The notes under the pieces were generated by a model. It saw only the letters and a list, made by a program, of their open reading frames with translations. It had not been told where the DNA came from and searched no databases. 64,000 nucleotides of DNA from Theobroma cacao. Its lineage: Eukaryota > Streptophyta > Magnoliopsida > Malvales > Malvaceae. The position numbers and the translations under genes were made by a program. Positions within the stretch are counted from its first letter, which is position 1. Each line of letters begins with the position of its first letter. Shown one piece after another: positions 45,691-57,250 of the stretch. The stretch lies in NCBI RefSeq assembly GCF_000208745.1, contig NC_030851.1, positions 18,523,207-18,587,206 on the forward strand. The letters run 5' to 3'.

Positions 45691-47905
45691 TAGGTTGAGC
45701 TGCATTCAAAAGATACATGTTTAAGAGCTCAACTCAAGAAAAAGCAGCCTTGGTATATGGACAGTGGCTGCTCAAGGCACATGATAGGAAATGAAATGCT
45801 ATTTGCACAGCTAGACAAGAAAAAGGAAGGATCCGTATCCTTTGGTGATGATTCAAAAGGTAGAATTCATCGCATAGGAACTGTTGGTAAGAACACTCAA
45901 ACTCAAATTAGTCATGTGTTGTTGGTTCAAGATTTGAAACATAATTTATTGAGCATTAGTCAATTATGTGATAAAGGATTTAAGGTATGTTTTGACTCAA
46001 CCAAATGTGAAGTGATAGACATAAGCACTTATAAAGTCTCATTTACAAGAAGAAGATTAAATAATATGTATGTTGTATTTCTTGAGGATCTTGAAATGGA
46101 TTGTGAAATATGTTTTGTATCAAATGCTGAAAATGATAGTTATGGCATAGGAGATTAAAACATGTGAGCATGCATACCATGTCAAAGTTAATTAGAAAAA
46201 ATTTAGTTGTTGGACTACTAGATCTTAAGTTTGAAAATGATAAGATATGTGATGCTTGCCAACTAGGAAAACAAGTTAGAACATCCTTTAAAACCAAGAA
46301 AGTTGTTTCCACATCTACACCTCTTGAATTACTGCACATTGATGTATTTGGCCCAATCAGTACAACTAGTCTAGGAGGAAAATCTTATGGCTTTGTAATA
46401 GCTGATGACTACTCTAGGTATACTTGGGTTTACTTCCTTGCTCATAAGAATGATGCTCTACCAACATTCATAAGTCATTGTAGGAAGGTTGAAAATGAAA
46501 AAGGACTAGCTATAGTTAGTATTATGAGTGATCATGGAGGTGAGTTTGAAGGAGATGAATTTAAGAATTTTTGTAATGAAAAGGGGTTGGATCATAAGTT
46601 TTCTACACTTAAAACACCCCAACAAAATGGAGTTGTAAAGAGGAAAAATCGAACCTTGAAAGAAATGGCTTGAACTATGCTATGTGAGAATAATTTACCT
46701 AAATATTTTTAGGCAGAAGCTGTTAACACAGCAACTTATATTCTTAATAGAGTGTTTATAGGAGCAATGATATCAAAGACTCCAGATGAGCTATACAAAG
46801 GTAGAAAACCAAATATCTCTCACCTTAGGAGCTTTGGCTGCAAATGCTTTGTGTTAAACAATGGAAAACAACCTTTAGGAAAGTTTGATGCAAAGAGTAA
46901 TGAAGCAATTTTCCTAGGATATGCATTAAACTCAAAAGCCTATAGAGTCTTCAACAAAATATCTTTAACTATTGAAGAATCCATCTATGTAGTTTTTGAT
47001 GAGCATGATATGGATGATCTTGGAAAACTAATGGAAGAGATGAGTTTAGATGTTAAGAAAATCAGTGAAGAAAATTCCCTAGGAAGAGAAACAAGACCTC
47101 CACCCATAGAAACCTTGCAAAGAACTGAAAATCAGCATAATGACTTTCCAAGGAGTTACAGATATGCAAAAGATCACCCACAAGAACTAATTATAGGTGA
47201 TATTTCACAAGGTGTTAAAACTAGGAAAGCAACAAGAGAGACTTGTGAGTTTTCAGCTTTCATATCTCAAATTGAGCCTAAAACATTTGAGGAAGCAGAA
47301 AAAGAGGAAAACTGGATATTGGCCATGCAAGAGGAACTTTATCAATTCAAAAGAAACCATGTATGGTCATTAGTCTCTAGGCCTATAAACCACCCTATTG
47401 TTGGAACAAAATGGGTGTTTAGAAATAAGGTAGATAAACAAGGGAATGTACTTAAAAATAAAGCTAGGTTGGTAGCCCAAGGGTATAACCAAGAGGAAGG
47501 AATAGACTATGATGAAACCTTTGCACCAGTTGCTAGGATAGGAGCTAGAAGATTACTGCTTGCATTTGCTTGCTTTATGAACTTTAAGTTATTTCAAATG
47601 GATGTAAAGAGTGCATTCTTAAATGGTTTCATCCAAGAAGAAGTTTATGTTGAGCAACCCCTCGATTTTGAGGACTTTGAAAAACTAGATCATGTTTTCA
47701 AAGTTCATAAAGCCTTGTATGGATTGAAACAAGCTCTTAGAGCTTGGTATGAGAGGCTTTCAAAATTTCTAGTTGAGAAAGGTTATGTTAGAGGTAGTAT
47801 TGACACAACATTGTTTATCAAAAGATACTTAAATGATTTAATTGTTTTTCAAATTTGTGGATGACATTGTGTTTAGTGCAACTAATGAGGCTTTATGTAA
47901 GAACT
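45691..47905 (+). pseudogene. Element B protease, integrase and reverse transcriptase
   Basis: The protease begins MDSGCSRHMIGNEM at 45757. GAG-pre-integrase follows (HVSMHTMSKL-like after a frameshift near 46155). The integrase core (46300-46670) has LHIDVFGPISTTSLGG and SDHGGEFEGDEFKNF, then QQNGVVKRKNRTLKEMA, where Lys replaces the catalytic Glu; a stop follows. Reverse transcriptase (47280-47905) has WVFRNKVDKQGNVLKNKARL, DYDETFAPVARIGARRLLLA and MDVKSAFLNGF. The YVDD box is corrupted by a frameshift near 47855. The reading continues to solo LTR E at 48051 with MMGELKYFLGLQIKQSEKG. Confidence 0.92.
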
Positions 47906-48050
47906 TTGCTAAAGAAATGTAGGGTGAATTTGATATGAGCATGATGGGTGAGCTGAAGTACTTTCTTGGGCTTCAAATCAAACAAAGTGAGAAAGGAATC
48001 TTCATCAACCAAGAAAGATACACTCAAGACATGCTTAAAAGGTTTGATAT

Positions 48051-50599
48051 TGTGAGACCTTGACCTTTATAGACACATAAAGGGAAGTATACGTGATATC
48101 CCTGATCAGGGGTAATTTCGTCATTTCCTTAGTAAGCCCATAAAAGTAAGATTTTTAAACAATATTATGGCCTAAGGCATAAATGGATGGTGAAATTAAG
48201 GGTAAAATGGAAAGGAAACCAAAATTTTTATGATTTTCATTGTAGGGGCAAAATGGTCATTTTTCACCTCGGGTTAGAATTTTAAGTTTTCATGAACCTG
48301 AGCATATCTAGACCATTATGGACCTTGTCCCACTGTCAAAAGAGCAAAAATATTGGAGGAGAATAAGCTAAATTGTGGAGGGGTAATTTGGTAATTTTGA
48401 AAGAATGGATAAATTTGAGCTATAAATATCTTATTTCTAGCAGCTTCTTCTCTTATTTTTCAGTAGCTTTTTCTTCTTCTTCCTTATTCTCTTTCACGTT
48501 GTTTCCAACCTCCATGGAAGCTTGATATGGAGCTTGCATAATTTTCTCTCTCTAGCTCTAGTTTTCATACCTTTGTGCCCTTTCGACTAGAACCCTTGTA
48601 TTCTTCCACTCTCTCTCCGTAAAACTCTTGAAAAATCTTATTTCCATACTTTCTCTCACTAGTTGGGCATTTTAGAGAGAGAAAGAGAGAATTACTCCAT
48701 TTGTTTGAAAGCTATTAGAAGAGAATTCGACTATAAAGGAACTCTAGGGTAAGTGATGAACTAAGCTTGGTTTTTAGCTATGGATAATGGCTAGTAATTG
48801 GGACTATGAGCTGTTTTATTGTTGAGGATGTTCATCCACTTTAAAGTGCTTAAGATAGTAAACATAGATAGCCATTTAAAGTGGCTAGCTAAGGGATAGC
48901 TTTTAGGGTTTATAGTATGTGAAATGACCTATTGCTCCTGCTAATGTGATTCTAGGTTCTAACGAAGCCCTATCATCCCAATTGGATCATTAGGGGAATT
49001 AGAGTCAGCTAAAGGCTCAACAATATACCGGTGTGTGGACTACCTATCAAAATTGTTTTGGGACTATGATTGTTTTGTACAAAGTATTTGAATGATTCTA
49101 TACAACTTTTATTAAAACAAGTGCCTTGGGAACAAGCCTTTGATAAATCAATTTTATGTTATGACATGTGGTTATCATGGATCTCTATGCAGCTGCATTA
49201 TGTTGATATACATATGTGTTTGAATATATTGTTGTGTAATTATATTGACTCGGCTATGTGCGAGTAGGGAGTGCGCATGAGCTGGTGATGATGATGATGT
49301 GATGGTGTGTATGATGATGATGGGATGGTGTGCATGATGATGATGGGTATACGTATACATATATATATGTAAATATGTGTGTTATAGGAAATTAATGAGT
49401 AATGGTATATGGTTGTAATGCATGTGAAACTTGACATGTTAAACTTTGGAAATTTGTTATGTGTTTCATGTTGGTTTGGACATTTTAGCAGGGTGCTTTT
49501 TTTTGGGCAAGAAGGGTAAATTTTTCATTGGTGCTCTGTTTCTCGCTGCAGCGAGAATCATTTTCACTGTAGCGAGAAACTCTCGGGATTGGAGGGGTAG
49601 ACTGGCCGAAAACTCGCTGCAACGAGAATGCATTTTTGCTGTAGCGAGAATGACATTGTAGCTTCTCGCTGTAGCGAAATTCATTCTCTCTGCAGAGAGA
49701 AACTTTCTGTTTCTGGGTCATAATTTTGCTGCAGTGAGATTCAATCTCGCTGCAGTGAAAAACTTTCTATTTTGTCTCCTATCTTGTCCAATTGCTGCCC
49801 TATTTTTCACTTATTTACTACCATATCTGAGCATGGACTTCCAACATTAAGGACTAAATGAGTTAAGTTTAAAATGAGGAGGTTTAGTGAGAAACCCTCG
49901 TTCAGCTAAAAACTTAATCCCAACGTCGCTACAGCAAAAATTCATTCTCGTTGCAGCATACTTTTCCGCTGGAGAGAACATTCGTTGTCGTATTTGACTT
50001 ACTTGCATATCATTGAAGTTTTCATTCTTCAAATGGTTCGTTATGTATGGGTTCATGATTTTCAAATGATTAATCATTTAAGGGCTTGATGAGGGGTTTT
50101 TAATATGAATGGAACTAAATTGCATTGTTTTGAAACAAGTGCATCATGATTTTAAATTCTCCCTTGTTGTTGCTTGTTCTTTCCTTGTTCACTTATTGGG
50201 TTTATACTCACCGTTTTCAACTTCATGTTTTCAGATCAAGAGACAGCTGGTAACTAGGTCAAGGTGTCTTTATACAGTTGACCCTTGGTAGGTGCCTCGG
50301 CATTTAGTAGCTGTACATTCATCTAGTTTCTGCAGTGGACATCAAGTCTCTTTTTGTTGTGTATAGACAAAACTAATGTAAATTATTAAGACATATTTTG
50401 TAGACAATGTATATACACTTGTTTGGTATGCCAATATGAGGTGGCAATGTTTAATATTATTTTGATTCAAGTATGAAATGTGACTTAGTAGTTTATGATG
50501 GAATGATGAACATGTCAGATTAATAGGATTGCTTGGGCTTAGTGGACTACGTCCATTGGGCCTATGCATCGATCATGGCCCAAAATTTGGGTCGTGACA
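48051..50599 (+). mobile_element. Solo gypsy LTR E (Tekay-like), inside element B pol
   Basis: It starts TGTGAGACCTTGACC and ends TTGGGTCGTGACA, with target-site duplication GATAT at 48046-48050 and 50600-50604. It has no internal region, so it is a solo LTR of 2549 bp. A TATA-like TATAAATATC lies at 48421-48430. It belongs to the same family as the LTRs of D (shared ends GACCATTATGGACCTTGTCC, CTACGTCCATTGGGCC). It carries a cluster of TCTCGCTGCAGCGAGA-type palindromes at 49540-49960 and a decayed minisatellite near 49255-49345. Confidence 0.94.
49540..49960 (+). repeat. Palindrome cluster, TCTCGCTGCAGCGAGA type
   Basis: A near-perfect copy lies at about 49541-49556 (TCTCGCTGCAGCGAGA). Roughly eight related copies follow (CACTGTAGCGAGA, CTCGCTGCAACGAGA, TTGCTGTAGCGAGA, TCTCTGCAGAGAGA, TCTCGCTGCAGTGA). 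The CpG positions are the most often changed. A sister cluster lies at 63475-63715; in the LTRs of D only remnants remain (near 35750 and 43120). Confidence 0.88.
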
Positions 50600-50604
50600 G
50601 ATAT

Positions 50605-51336
50605 GCTAAAGCTGAAATCAATTTGTACACCAATAATTCGATCCATCAGACTTGATTTAGATGAAAAAGGAAAGGATGTTGATCAAAAGCTCTATAGAGG
50701 TATGATTGGATCACTTCTTTATTTAACAGCCAACAGGCCTGATATCCAATTAAATGTGTGTTTGTCAAAGAATCACACATGACTGCTGTTAAAAGAATTT
50801 TTAGATACCTCATAGACACCCAAACTTTAGGCATACGGTACCCTAGAGAATCATCATTTAGCTTAGTTGGTTATTCGGATGCTGATTTTGCTGGCAGTAA
50901 AATAGATAGAAAGAGCACTAATGGAACCTGCCAGTTTCTAAGTAGTATGCTTGTGTCATGGTCAAGAAAAAAACAGAATTTAGTAGCTCTGTCTATAGCT
51001 GAAGCAAAATATGTATCTTTAGGTAGCTGTTGTGCTCAAATCTTGTGGATTAAACAACAACTAAAAGATTATGGATTGTCAATAAATAACATACCAATAT
51101 ATTGTGACAATACAAGTACAATCAACATTTGAAAAAATCCTATGCAGCATTCTAGGACTAAGCATATTGAGATTAGGCACCACTTTGTTAGAGATCATGT
51201 AGTTAAAGGTGACATTAAAATTGAGTTTGTAAATACTTTACATCAATTAGCTGACATCTTCACAAAACCCTTAAATGAAGATAGATTCTATGAGATTAGA
51301 AGAAATTTAGGAATGGTTAGTATGCAGGAGCTTTAG
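50605..51336 (+). pseudogene. Element B: end of reverse transcriptase and RNase H
   Basis: This continues pol after LTR E. It reads DEKGKDVDQKLYRGMIGSLL, then, after a small deletion and frame change near 50760, ESHMTAVKRIFRYLIDTQTL. RNase H follows with GYSDADFAGSKIDRKSTNGT, EAKYVSLGSCCAQILWIKQQ (the usual EAEY reads EAKY) and IYCDNTSTINI, then a stop. It continues HSRTKHIEIRHHFVRDH and LADIFTKPLNEDRFYEIRRN, ending at 51336. Element C has the matching end at 59196. Confidence 0.92.
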
Positions 51337-51731
51337 GAAAAATTCTGAAATTTTCTCAAAGGACAGTAGGCACTTAGTCGACTAAGAGAGGCTCTTAGTC
51401 AACTAAGAGCATTCTGTCTCTTTAAATAATAAGACTCAGTTAGTTAGAAGAGAAAAAAAATAAAATAGTGAACAGAAGTAGTATACCAGGTGAAGAGAAT
51501 GGGGAGTAAATACCGCCTAGATGAAAAATAAAATAGGAGGTAAAATTTGAATTTTGAACAGGAGAAAAACTGACAGTATTTAAGGGTGAGACATACGATT
51601 TTTGGGAAAATCAAACTGCCCTATAACTCATTTCCCCTACATTTACTCTCTTCTGAAACTGACCCACCTAAAACAGAAATCCTCTCCTCTCAAATTTTTG
51701 AAAGCCTCAGTCAGAAAATCCCTCAAATCAA
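51337..51731 (+). promoter_or_regulatory. Pol-ORF3 spacer of element B with U3-like motifs
   Basis: No gene is seen. The spacer carries a perfect CTTAGTCGACTAAG (51373-51386) and then CTCTTAGTCAACTAAGAGC. TAGTCAACTAAGAGCATTCTG here also occurs in the 3' LTR U3 near 57573. A TATA-like TATTTAAG at 51577-51584 resembles the TATA equivalent of the related solo LTR near 29724-29740. About 150 bp later ORF3 opens. By inference this is a U3-derived internal promoter for ORF3. Confidence 0.5.
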
Positions 51732-52522
51732 ATGGCAAAATCAGGGCAATCTAAAGAAACCCAGGAAAAGAAAAAAGGGAAGAGGCCACTAGAGGAAAGC
51801 TCACAAACTGAAATGAAAAAGAAGAAGAAAAAGATTTTACATGCAGTTGGAATCGAAAAATCTGGAAAAACGTTGATTATGAAGGGTCACAAAATAGAGA
51901 AGAAGAAAGAGAAGGGAAAATCATCTAAGAAAGGTAACTTCTTATCCTCGAATTTTAGGAAAAAGGACCATGAGAATAGATACAAGAAAATAGAAAATGC
52001 CCCAATTTCCTATGGTAAATTCATAGACTGGGATAGTTTCAATAAAACCCCATAAATTCAGACAAGTTTATCTGATTATTTTGAGGAATTAAAACTGAAG
52101 AAGTATAGTACCTTTAAGAATCGATCCTACAGTACCTGTTTGGTTAAAGAGTTTTATGCAAGTATTGCATTAGGAAAGGAGGAAATTGAAGATTCTGATG
52201 ATTATATTGATCATGGCCTATATGTGTTTATGAATGGTAAGGAATTTGTTGTAACGACTACTGATCTAGGGAGTTTACTTAAAATCGAATGTGAGGAAGG
52301 TGAGTTTGAATTCCTTGAAAATTATGACCCATCCTCCCTATGGGAAATAATTACAAGGAAGAAAGAAAAATATTCCTCAAAAAGTAATGTCGGTTTGATC
52401 ACCAGTCCTCAAATTAGGATTTTGCATTACTTTATAGTAGCAAACATTCATGCCAAAAGTGGCAGTTTTAGCTACATTAGCTTTCAGGACTTATGGCTAA
52501 TGGAGCATGCATTCAATGGTAC
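51732..52522 (+). pseudogene. Element B post-pol ORF (ORF3), N-terminal part
   Basis: A third ORF after pol, with its start at ATG 51732 (MAKSGQSKETQEKKKGKRPL). The first 80 residues are Lys-rich and basic, possibly a nuclear-localisation or RNA-binding tail. After a frame break near 52055 it reads VKEFYASIALGKEEIEDSDD, then FVVTTTDLGSLLKIECEEGE and LHYFIVANIHAKSGSFSYIS up to MEHAFNGT, where a gypsy LTR is inserted (52523). The FYA..L opening and the layout match the plant 'transposon protein' domain seen in A and C. The C-terminal part resumes at about 55338. No membrane segments are seen. Function unknown. Confidence 0.8.
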
Positions 52523-55337
52523 TGTCACAGCCCAATTTTCTGGCCATGATCGACGCAAGGGCCCAATGGGCCCAGCCCACTAAGTCCAAGCAAGCCTATT
52601 TATATAATCTTATACATTAATCCATATTTCTTTAAAATCTACAATTCGTAGAGTTCAAATGTAATTCTTTTGGAAACAATTCATAAAACCCAATCATGCA
52701 TTCATAATGGCATCATAAACCATTATATACATATATATTAACAAATGAAATCTTAATATTTCACATCAAGTATTCATATACACATAATTAGACCTTGACT
52801 ATCAGCGGAGTGACTCTGGGCACGGTTGCTAACATCTAATGTCATGGTAAACCTATCGAGCAATGGATAGGGAGGAGCACCTCGTCCTAGGATCCAATCA
52901 CCTTTAACTCAGGAAACCTAAAACATGAAGTTTAAAAACGTGAGTACAAACTCAGTGAGTGAACATAGGAAGGGAACAAGCAACGTTAAGGAAAGTTTAG
53001 AAATCATGATGCACTTAAGTTCAAAAACAATGCAACTTAGTTCAAGTTCTTATTAAAAATCCCTCCATTAAACCCCTGGTTATTAAATCATTTAATGATG
53101 AAGGAACCATATTCAGCATGAAATTGGAAAGAGAGGAAATTTCCAGTAATCATCCAAGCAAGGCAGTATAAACAGAATGTTTCTTGCCTCAATAAAATCA
53201 ATTTACAAGTAAATGAAAAATTTTCAAGATTCATCATGCCATATAATCACATATTATAATCATGATCTTTCTATTGCATATACGTATACTTAAGCATATA
53301 TTAATTAGTATACCACCACATCGCATCTAGCTCATGTGCATCCCCTTACATCGTGCACATAGCCAGAGTCATCGTGTCTCACCCAGCTCATGTGCATCCC
53401 CCCATATCGTGCACATAGCCGGACATCCCGTCTCACCTAGCTCATGTGCAGCCCCCCACATCGTGCACATAGCCGGACATCCCATCTCACCTAGCTCATG
53501 TGCATTCCCCCACATTGTGCACATAGTAGGACATCCTATCTCACTCAGCTCATGTGCATCCCCCCACATCGTGCACATAGCCAGAGTCATCGTGTCTCAC
53601 CCAGCTCATGTGCATCCCCCCACATCGTGCACATAGCTGGAGTCATCGTGTGCATCCCCCCACATCGTGTACAGATAATGCCATCGTATACATCCCCCCA
53701 CATCGTGCACACGGGCAGTATCACCATCCATCTCCCTCACCACTGTCATCAGCAACAAGTGCACACTCACCCTGCACATGCACGGCTGCATTTGTCACAC
53801 AATGGTACCATTTATGACATAGTATATATATATATATATATCTATATCAACATTATACAAAAACATATGAATTCATCACACTATCCATTTCATAACATAA
53901 AAACATTTCAAAAAGGCTTGTTCCCATGCAAGTTTTTGAAGAAAAACCAAATAAACATTTTAAGGGATCCAATCAAACATAAATGTATATATCCCAAAAC
54001 ATTTTAATGCAAGTTCACTCACCTGGCAAAACTAACACCGACAAGGTTCTAATCCAGGTAGTCCCGAAAAACCATTAAAACCTATATTTATCAATAACCC
54101 ATAACAACCTCAATTAAGTCATAAGTTTAAATATAATAATTCTAATAAATTTACATTAGGTAATCTACCCTCTAACCTAACATTAAACCTAAATTTCTAG
54201 TCTAATTATCAAACCCATCATACCAACTATTTCCAAATGTAAAGATTCTTTACCTTGGTGAGCTCGTAGGGATAAAAATCAACGAAAAACCTAATCTTTC
54301 CAAGAGAAATAATTTGAAGAAATTAGGAAATAAATCTGAAAATATAACCATAAATTCAAAAATTCCAAAAGTTAGAAATATATACCTTTCAACCTTGAAA
54401 ATGAAGATTTGAAGCCAAAATCCAAGTGTTGTTGAAAATGAAGTAGAAATAGAAAATAAAGGAAAGAAAGTGAGAATTTTCTTTCTTTCTCCTTGGGTTT
54501 GGAAGTGCTGAAAATTGGGGTTAGAAGTTGTAACTTTGGTGCACAAGGAGTTGGGAGAAGAAAGAAGCAAGAAGAGAAAGGAAATGAAAAGAAAACAAGG
54601 AAAGAAAATGAAAGAAAATTAACTTTCCATGAGAGAATGAGAGAATGGCGTTGGAAGCTTCAAGAATGAAGAAGAAACATCTCATTGGAGGAGAGAAGGA
54701 CGGTTTTGGGCTAATAACGATGAGAGTTAAAGCTTCCTTTGGAAGCTTTGACCAAACTTTGTGTAAAATTATCGTTTTACCGTCTAAGTTTGTTCCTCTT
54801 TTAATTTAGTTCTCCCAACACTCATTTAACTCCAATTTGCTTCTATTATCTTCTTTTACACATGTACAAACAAAGTATAAAGTTTGTATTCTAACGCGGT
54901 GTCCTCATAATATTTAAAATATTTATTTACCCCCGTTATCTTTACTTAATAAAGACACGCAGCCTCATTAACGTTATTTTTCTCTAAAATTTTCTCATTC
55001 CTCTTTTCCCCCACTAAGATTGACTATATACTCCTCCTTCAAGGAAAATTTTGACACTGAATAAAATATTAATATTTTAATATTATTTTATTCCAAAAAT
55101 TTCCTCTTGTCTCCTTGGTACCAAAAATACCTTATTATGCCTCAATTCACTTCTGAATCACTTTTTTATCTCGTAAATTCTTCCTTGATAAAAATATTAT
55201 TATTTTATTATTATTTCATCGCGTGCGAAATATTTTATCTCAAACTATTCCTTTCATATTTCATCACTTTTAAACATTCTAATTAGCCTCAATTGGCATC
55301 CGATAAGCTTTAATAGTCACCATATCCGATAAGCCTC
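52523..55337 (-). mobile_element. Minus-strand gypsy LTR inserted in element B ORF3
   Basis: It starts TGTCACAGCCCAATTTTCTG at 52523, the terminal pattern of the D/E family. It carries the same minisatellite, greatly expanded (53331-53725). Towards the right it shares blocks with the D LTRs (AATATTAATATTTTAATATT near 55068, CCTTATTATGCCT) but has a different last 200 bp. ORF3 resumes at CGATTTATGGTTGAAAGG. No target-site duplication was found on the right, and by comparison with element C about 15 bp of ORF3 are missing. The right end (55337) is therefore approximate. Confidence 0.8.
53331..53725. repeat. Expanded LTR minisatellite (about 8 units)
   Basis: Six long units of about 54-56 bp (CTCATGTGCATCCCCCCACA, then TCGTGCACATAGCC and a variable part ending CTCACCCAG) plus two short units. 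Related LTRs have only four units. Unit-to-unit identity is high in the conserved core. Confidence 0.92.
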
Positions 55338-56422
55338 AATCTAAGTCGATTTATGGTTGAAAGGATGAGAAGAGCCTGTACAAGGGACAAGATAAATCTG
55401 CCATATGGAAATATTGTTACTTCACTGGTACAGAAGAAAGGCATTTGGGCTAACCGGTATGAAATGGACCTAGTAAAGAGTAGAGACCAGGTTATCTACC
55501 TAGGTAATCTGCCAAAGATGGGTTACAAGATAGATGGTGAGAAATTTGCTAAAACACCCAAGGTCTCTACAATACCAGCACAGACAAAGGCAACACCCTC
55601 ACCATTTTCTAGTCAAATTATTTTCAGTCTATTGATGAGAATGGATGGGAAGCTTACAGAGCAATCTTCAAGAATGGTAAAAATGGAAGAAAGACTTGCA
55701 GAGCTTAAAAATATGATGAAGGAAAAAGGGAAATCTACTGTTGAGCCTGCAGCTGAGGACACCTCAGCAACTCGAAGCCCGGGACCAACAGGGTAGGCTG
55801 CTGAAGACCTTGCCTTCCAAGTTGAGAGTTCTGTAGGCCCTGTTCCTCAAGATAAAGATGCTAAACCAATGATTAACCCTAAAGTTGAGCTTGAGAAGGA
55901 AAAAGGGTCAAATAAGGGATTGAAGTTCTTGGATCTCTTGATGACACCTTTCCACCTATTCAAGATCCACAACCAGAACCTCAACCATCTCTTCCACATT
56001 TTGAAGAGGTTTCAATCATGGGTCTTTTTCATCAAATGGTTCATGAAGAGCTAGTTGAGAAAGAAGCAGCTAAAGCAAAAACATAGCAAGACACATCTAC
56101 ACCAGCTCGAATAGCAGAGAAGTAGACTGGGAAAGAAAAAGAGAAAACTACTACAGCTCCATAGGCCAAATCGAAACCACCTGATAAAGGCATCAAGAGA
56201 ATGGCAACCAAGACCTAGTTCCTCAAAAGAAGAAAATCCTCCAAAATTGCTAGAAATGCTAGACCAGCAACCATCTCTTATCTTCAAGAACCTCTAGAAG
56301 TTTTTGACAGATCCTCACTTGAACAATCTCCACAAAAATTACCAACAGAACCCTCACCCAAACCTCTGAACATTTTCTATGGTACTGATGAGTCCACTCC
56401 TTTAGCCTCTTTAGAGGATTGA
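55338..56422 (+). pseudogene. Element B post-pol ORF (ORF3), C-terminal part
   Basis: It continues RFMVERMRRACTRDKINLPY, then GNIVTSLVQKKGIWANRYEM, and a helical stretch MRMDGKLTEQSSRMVKMEER that looks like a coiled coil. A Pro/Glu-rich tail follows after a stop at 55795 and frame changes, including SSKIARNARPATISYLQEPL and FYGTDESTPLASLED near 56375-56420. The same order occurs in element C (RYMIERL, LPYGNI, then RRKYARIAES), which confirms that the two halves belong to one ORF. Confidence 0.78.
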
Positions 56423-57096
56423 CCCCCCCTTGGATTTGATGATGTCAAAAAGGGGGAGAAGTGGAAAGCTAAGGGAAAGGGCAAATAAATTAAAAAAAAT
56501 GTTAAGATAGAGGTTCCAGAAATTTAGGGCATTGAATCTGACTAGGTTGTCTATGGTAGATGGTCTATGGTAGTTTGTTGAAAATTGAATTGAGACACTG
56601 CTTATTTATTTTGTTTTCTGCTAATGACTGATGCTGAAAGTGTGTTGAGAACTTATTTTGATAATGTACTGAAAACTTATTCTCATGATATTTTGGTTGG
56701 ATTGTGAATGAATGCAATGCTGAAAAGTTGATGATTAAATATTTAAATTTGCCATTGAGTTTCTGTTGATGCTTTGGTGCTAGTATTGAGCTGTTATGCT
56801 GATAATTAATTGTTGCTGTCATATTGTGAGTGAAGTTTGGATGAAAATAAATATGAATTCTGATATTTTTGACTGGATGGTTTATGGCATTTAGCTTTGG
56901 AATGAATTATGTCTGGAAACAATATGACAGACAACAAGCTGAAGTAGTAATAATGTTCTGTCATCCTGTCACTCACTGCTCACTATTCCATAAGCCTGTA
57001 TAAATATATTTTGTCAAAAATTTGAACCTTTACTTGTCATTTTTTGTATGACAAGAATAGAAACATGCAGAGATGAATAATAAAACTATGCACACA
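56423..57096 (+). other. Element B 3' non-coding tail
   Basis: No gene is seen. Shortly after ORF3 there is GTCAAAAAGGGGGAGAAG (about 56438-56460), an early polypurine-like motif. The rest is T-rich, as in the equivalent region of element C. Confidence 0.6.
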
Positions 57097-57250
57097 CTAA
57101 GGGGGAGCACACACTTAGGGGGAGGAAAACCTCCATTTTGTGCGGAACTGAAAAGAATAAAAGGACACTGTGTTGTTAACCAAGGAATGTTTTGTCATCA
57201 TCAAAAAAGGGGAGATTGTTGGCTCCATTAGTTTTTAATGATAATAAAAC
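57097..57250 (+). promoter_or_regulatory. Multiple polypurine tracts and inverted repeat at the 3' LTR of element B
   Basis: Two CTAAGGGGGAG/CTTAGGGGGAGG motifs lie at 57098-57125. The main polypurine tract AAAAAAGGGGAGA (57203-57215) sits directly before the LTR. GTTTTGTCATCATCAAAAAA (57189-57208) and GTTTTTAATGATAATAAAAC (57231-57250, inside the LTR) form an imperfect inverted repeat flanking the tract, able to fold as a hairpin with the LTR start in the loop. Confidence 0.85.

Noticed and set aside
53331..53725. CRISPR-like regular repeats
   Set aside because: The units are imperfect, lie inside a plant LTR with sister arrays in other LTR copies, and have no cas genes. It is a minisatellite.
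52523..55337. Target-site duplication for this LTR
   Set aside because: The left flank GGTAC has no match at the right end, and comparison with element C suggests a small deletion, so no duplication is claimed.
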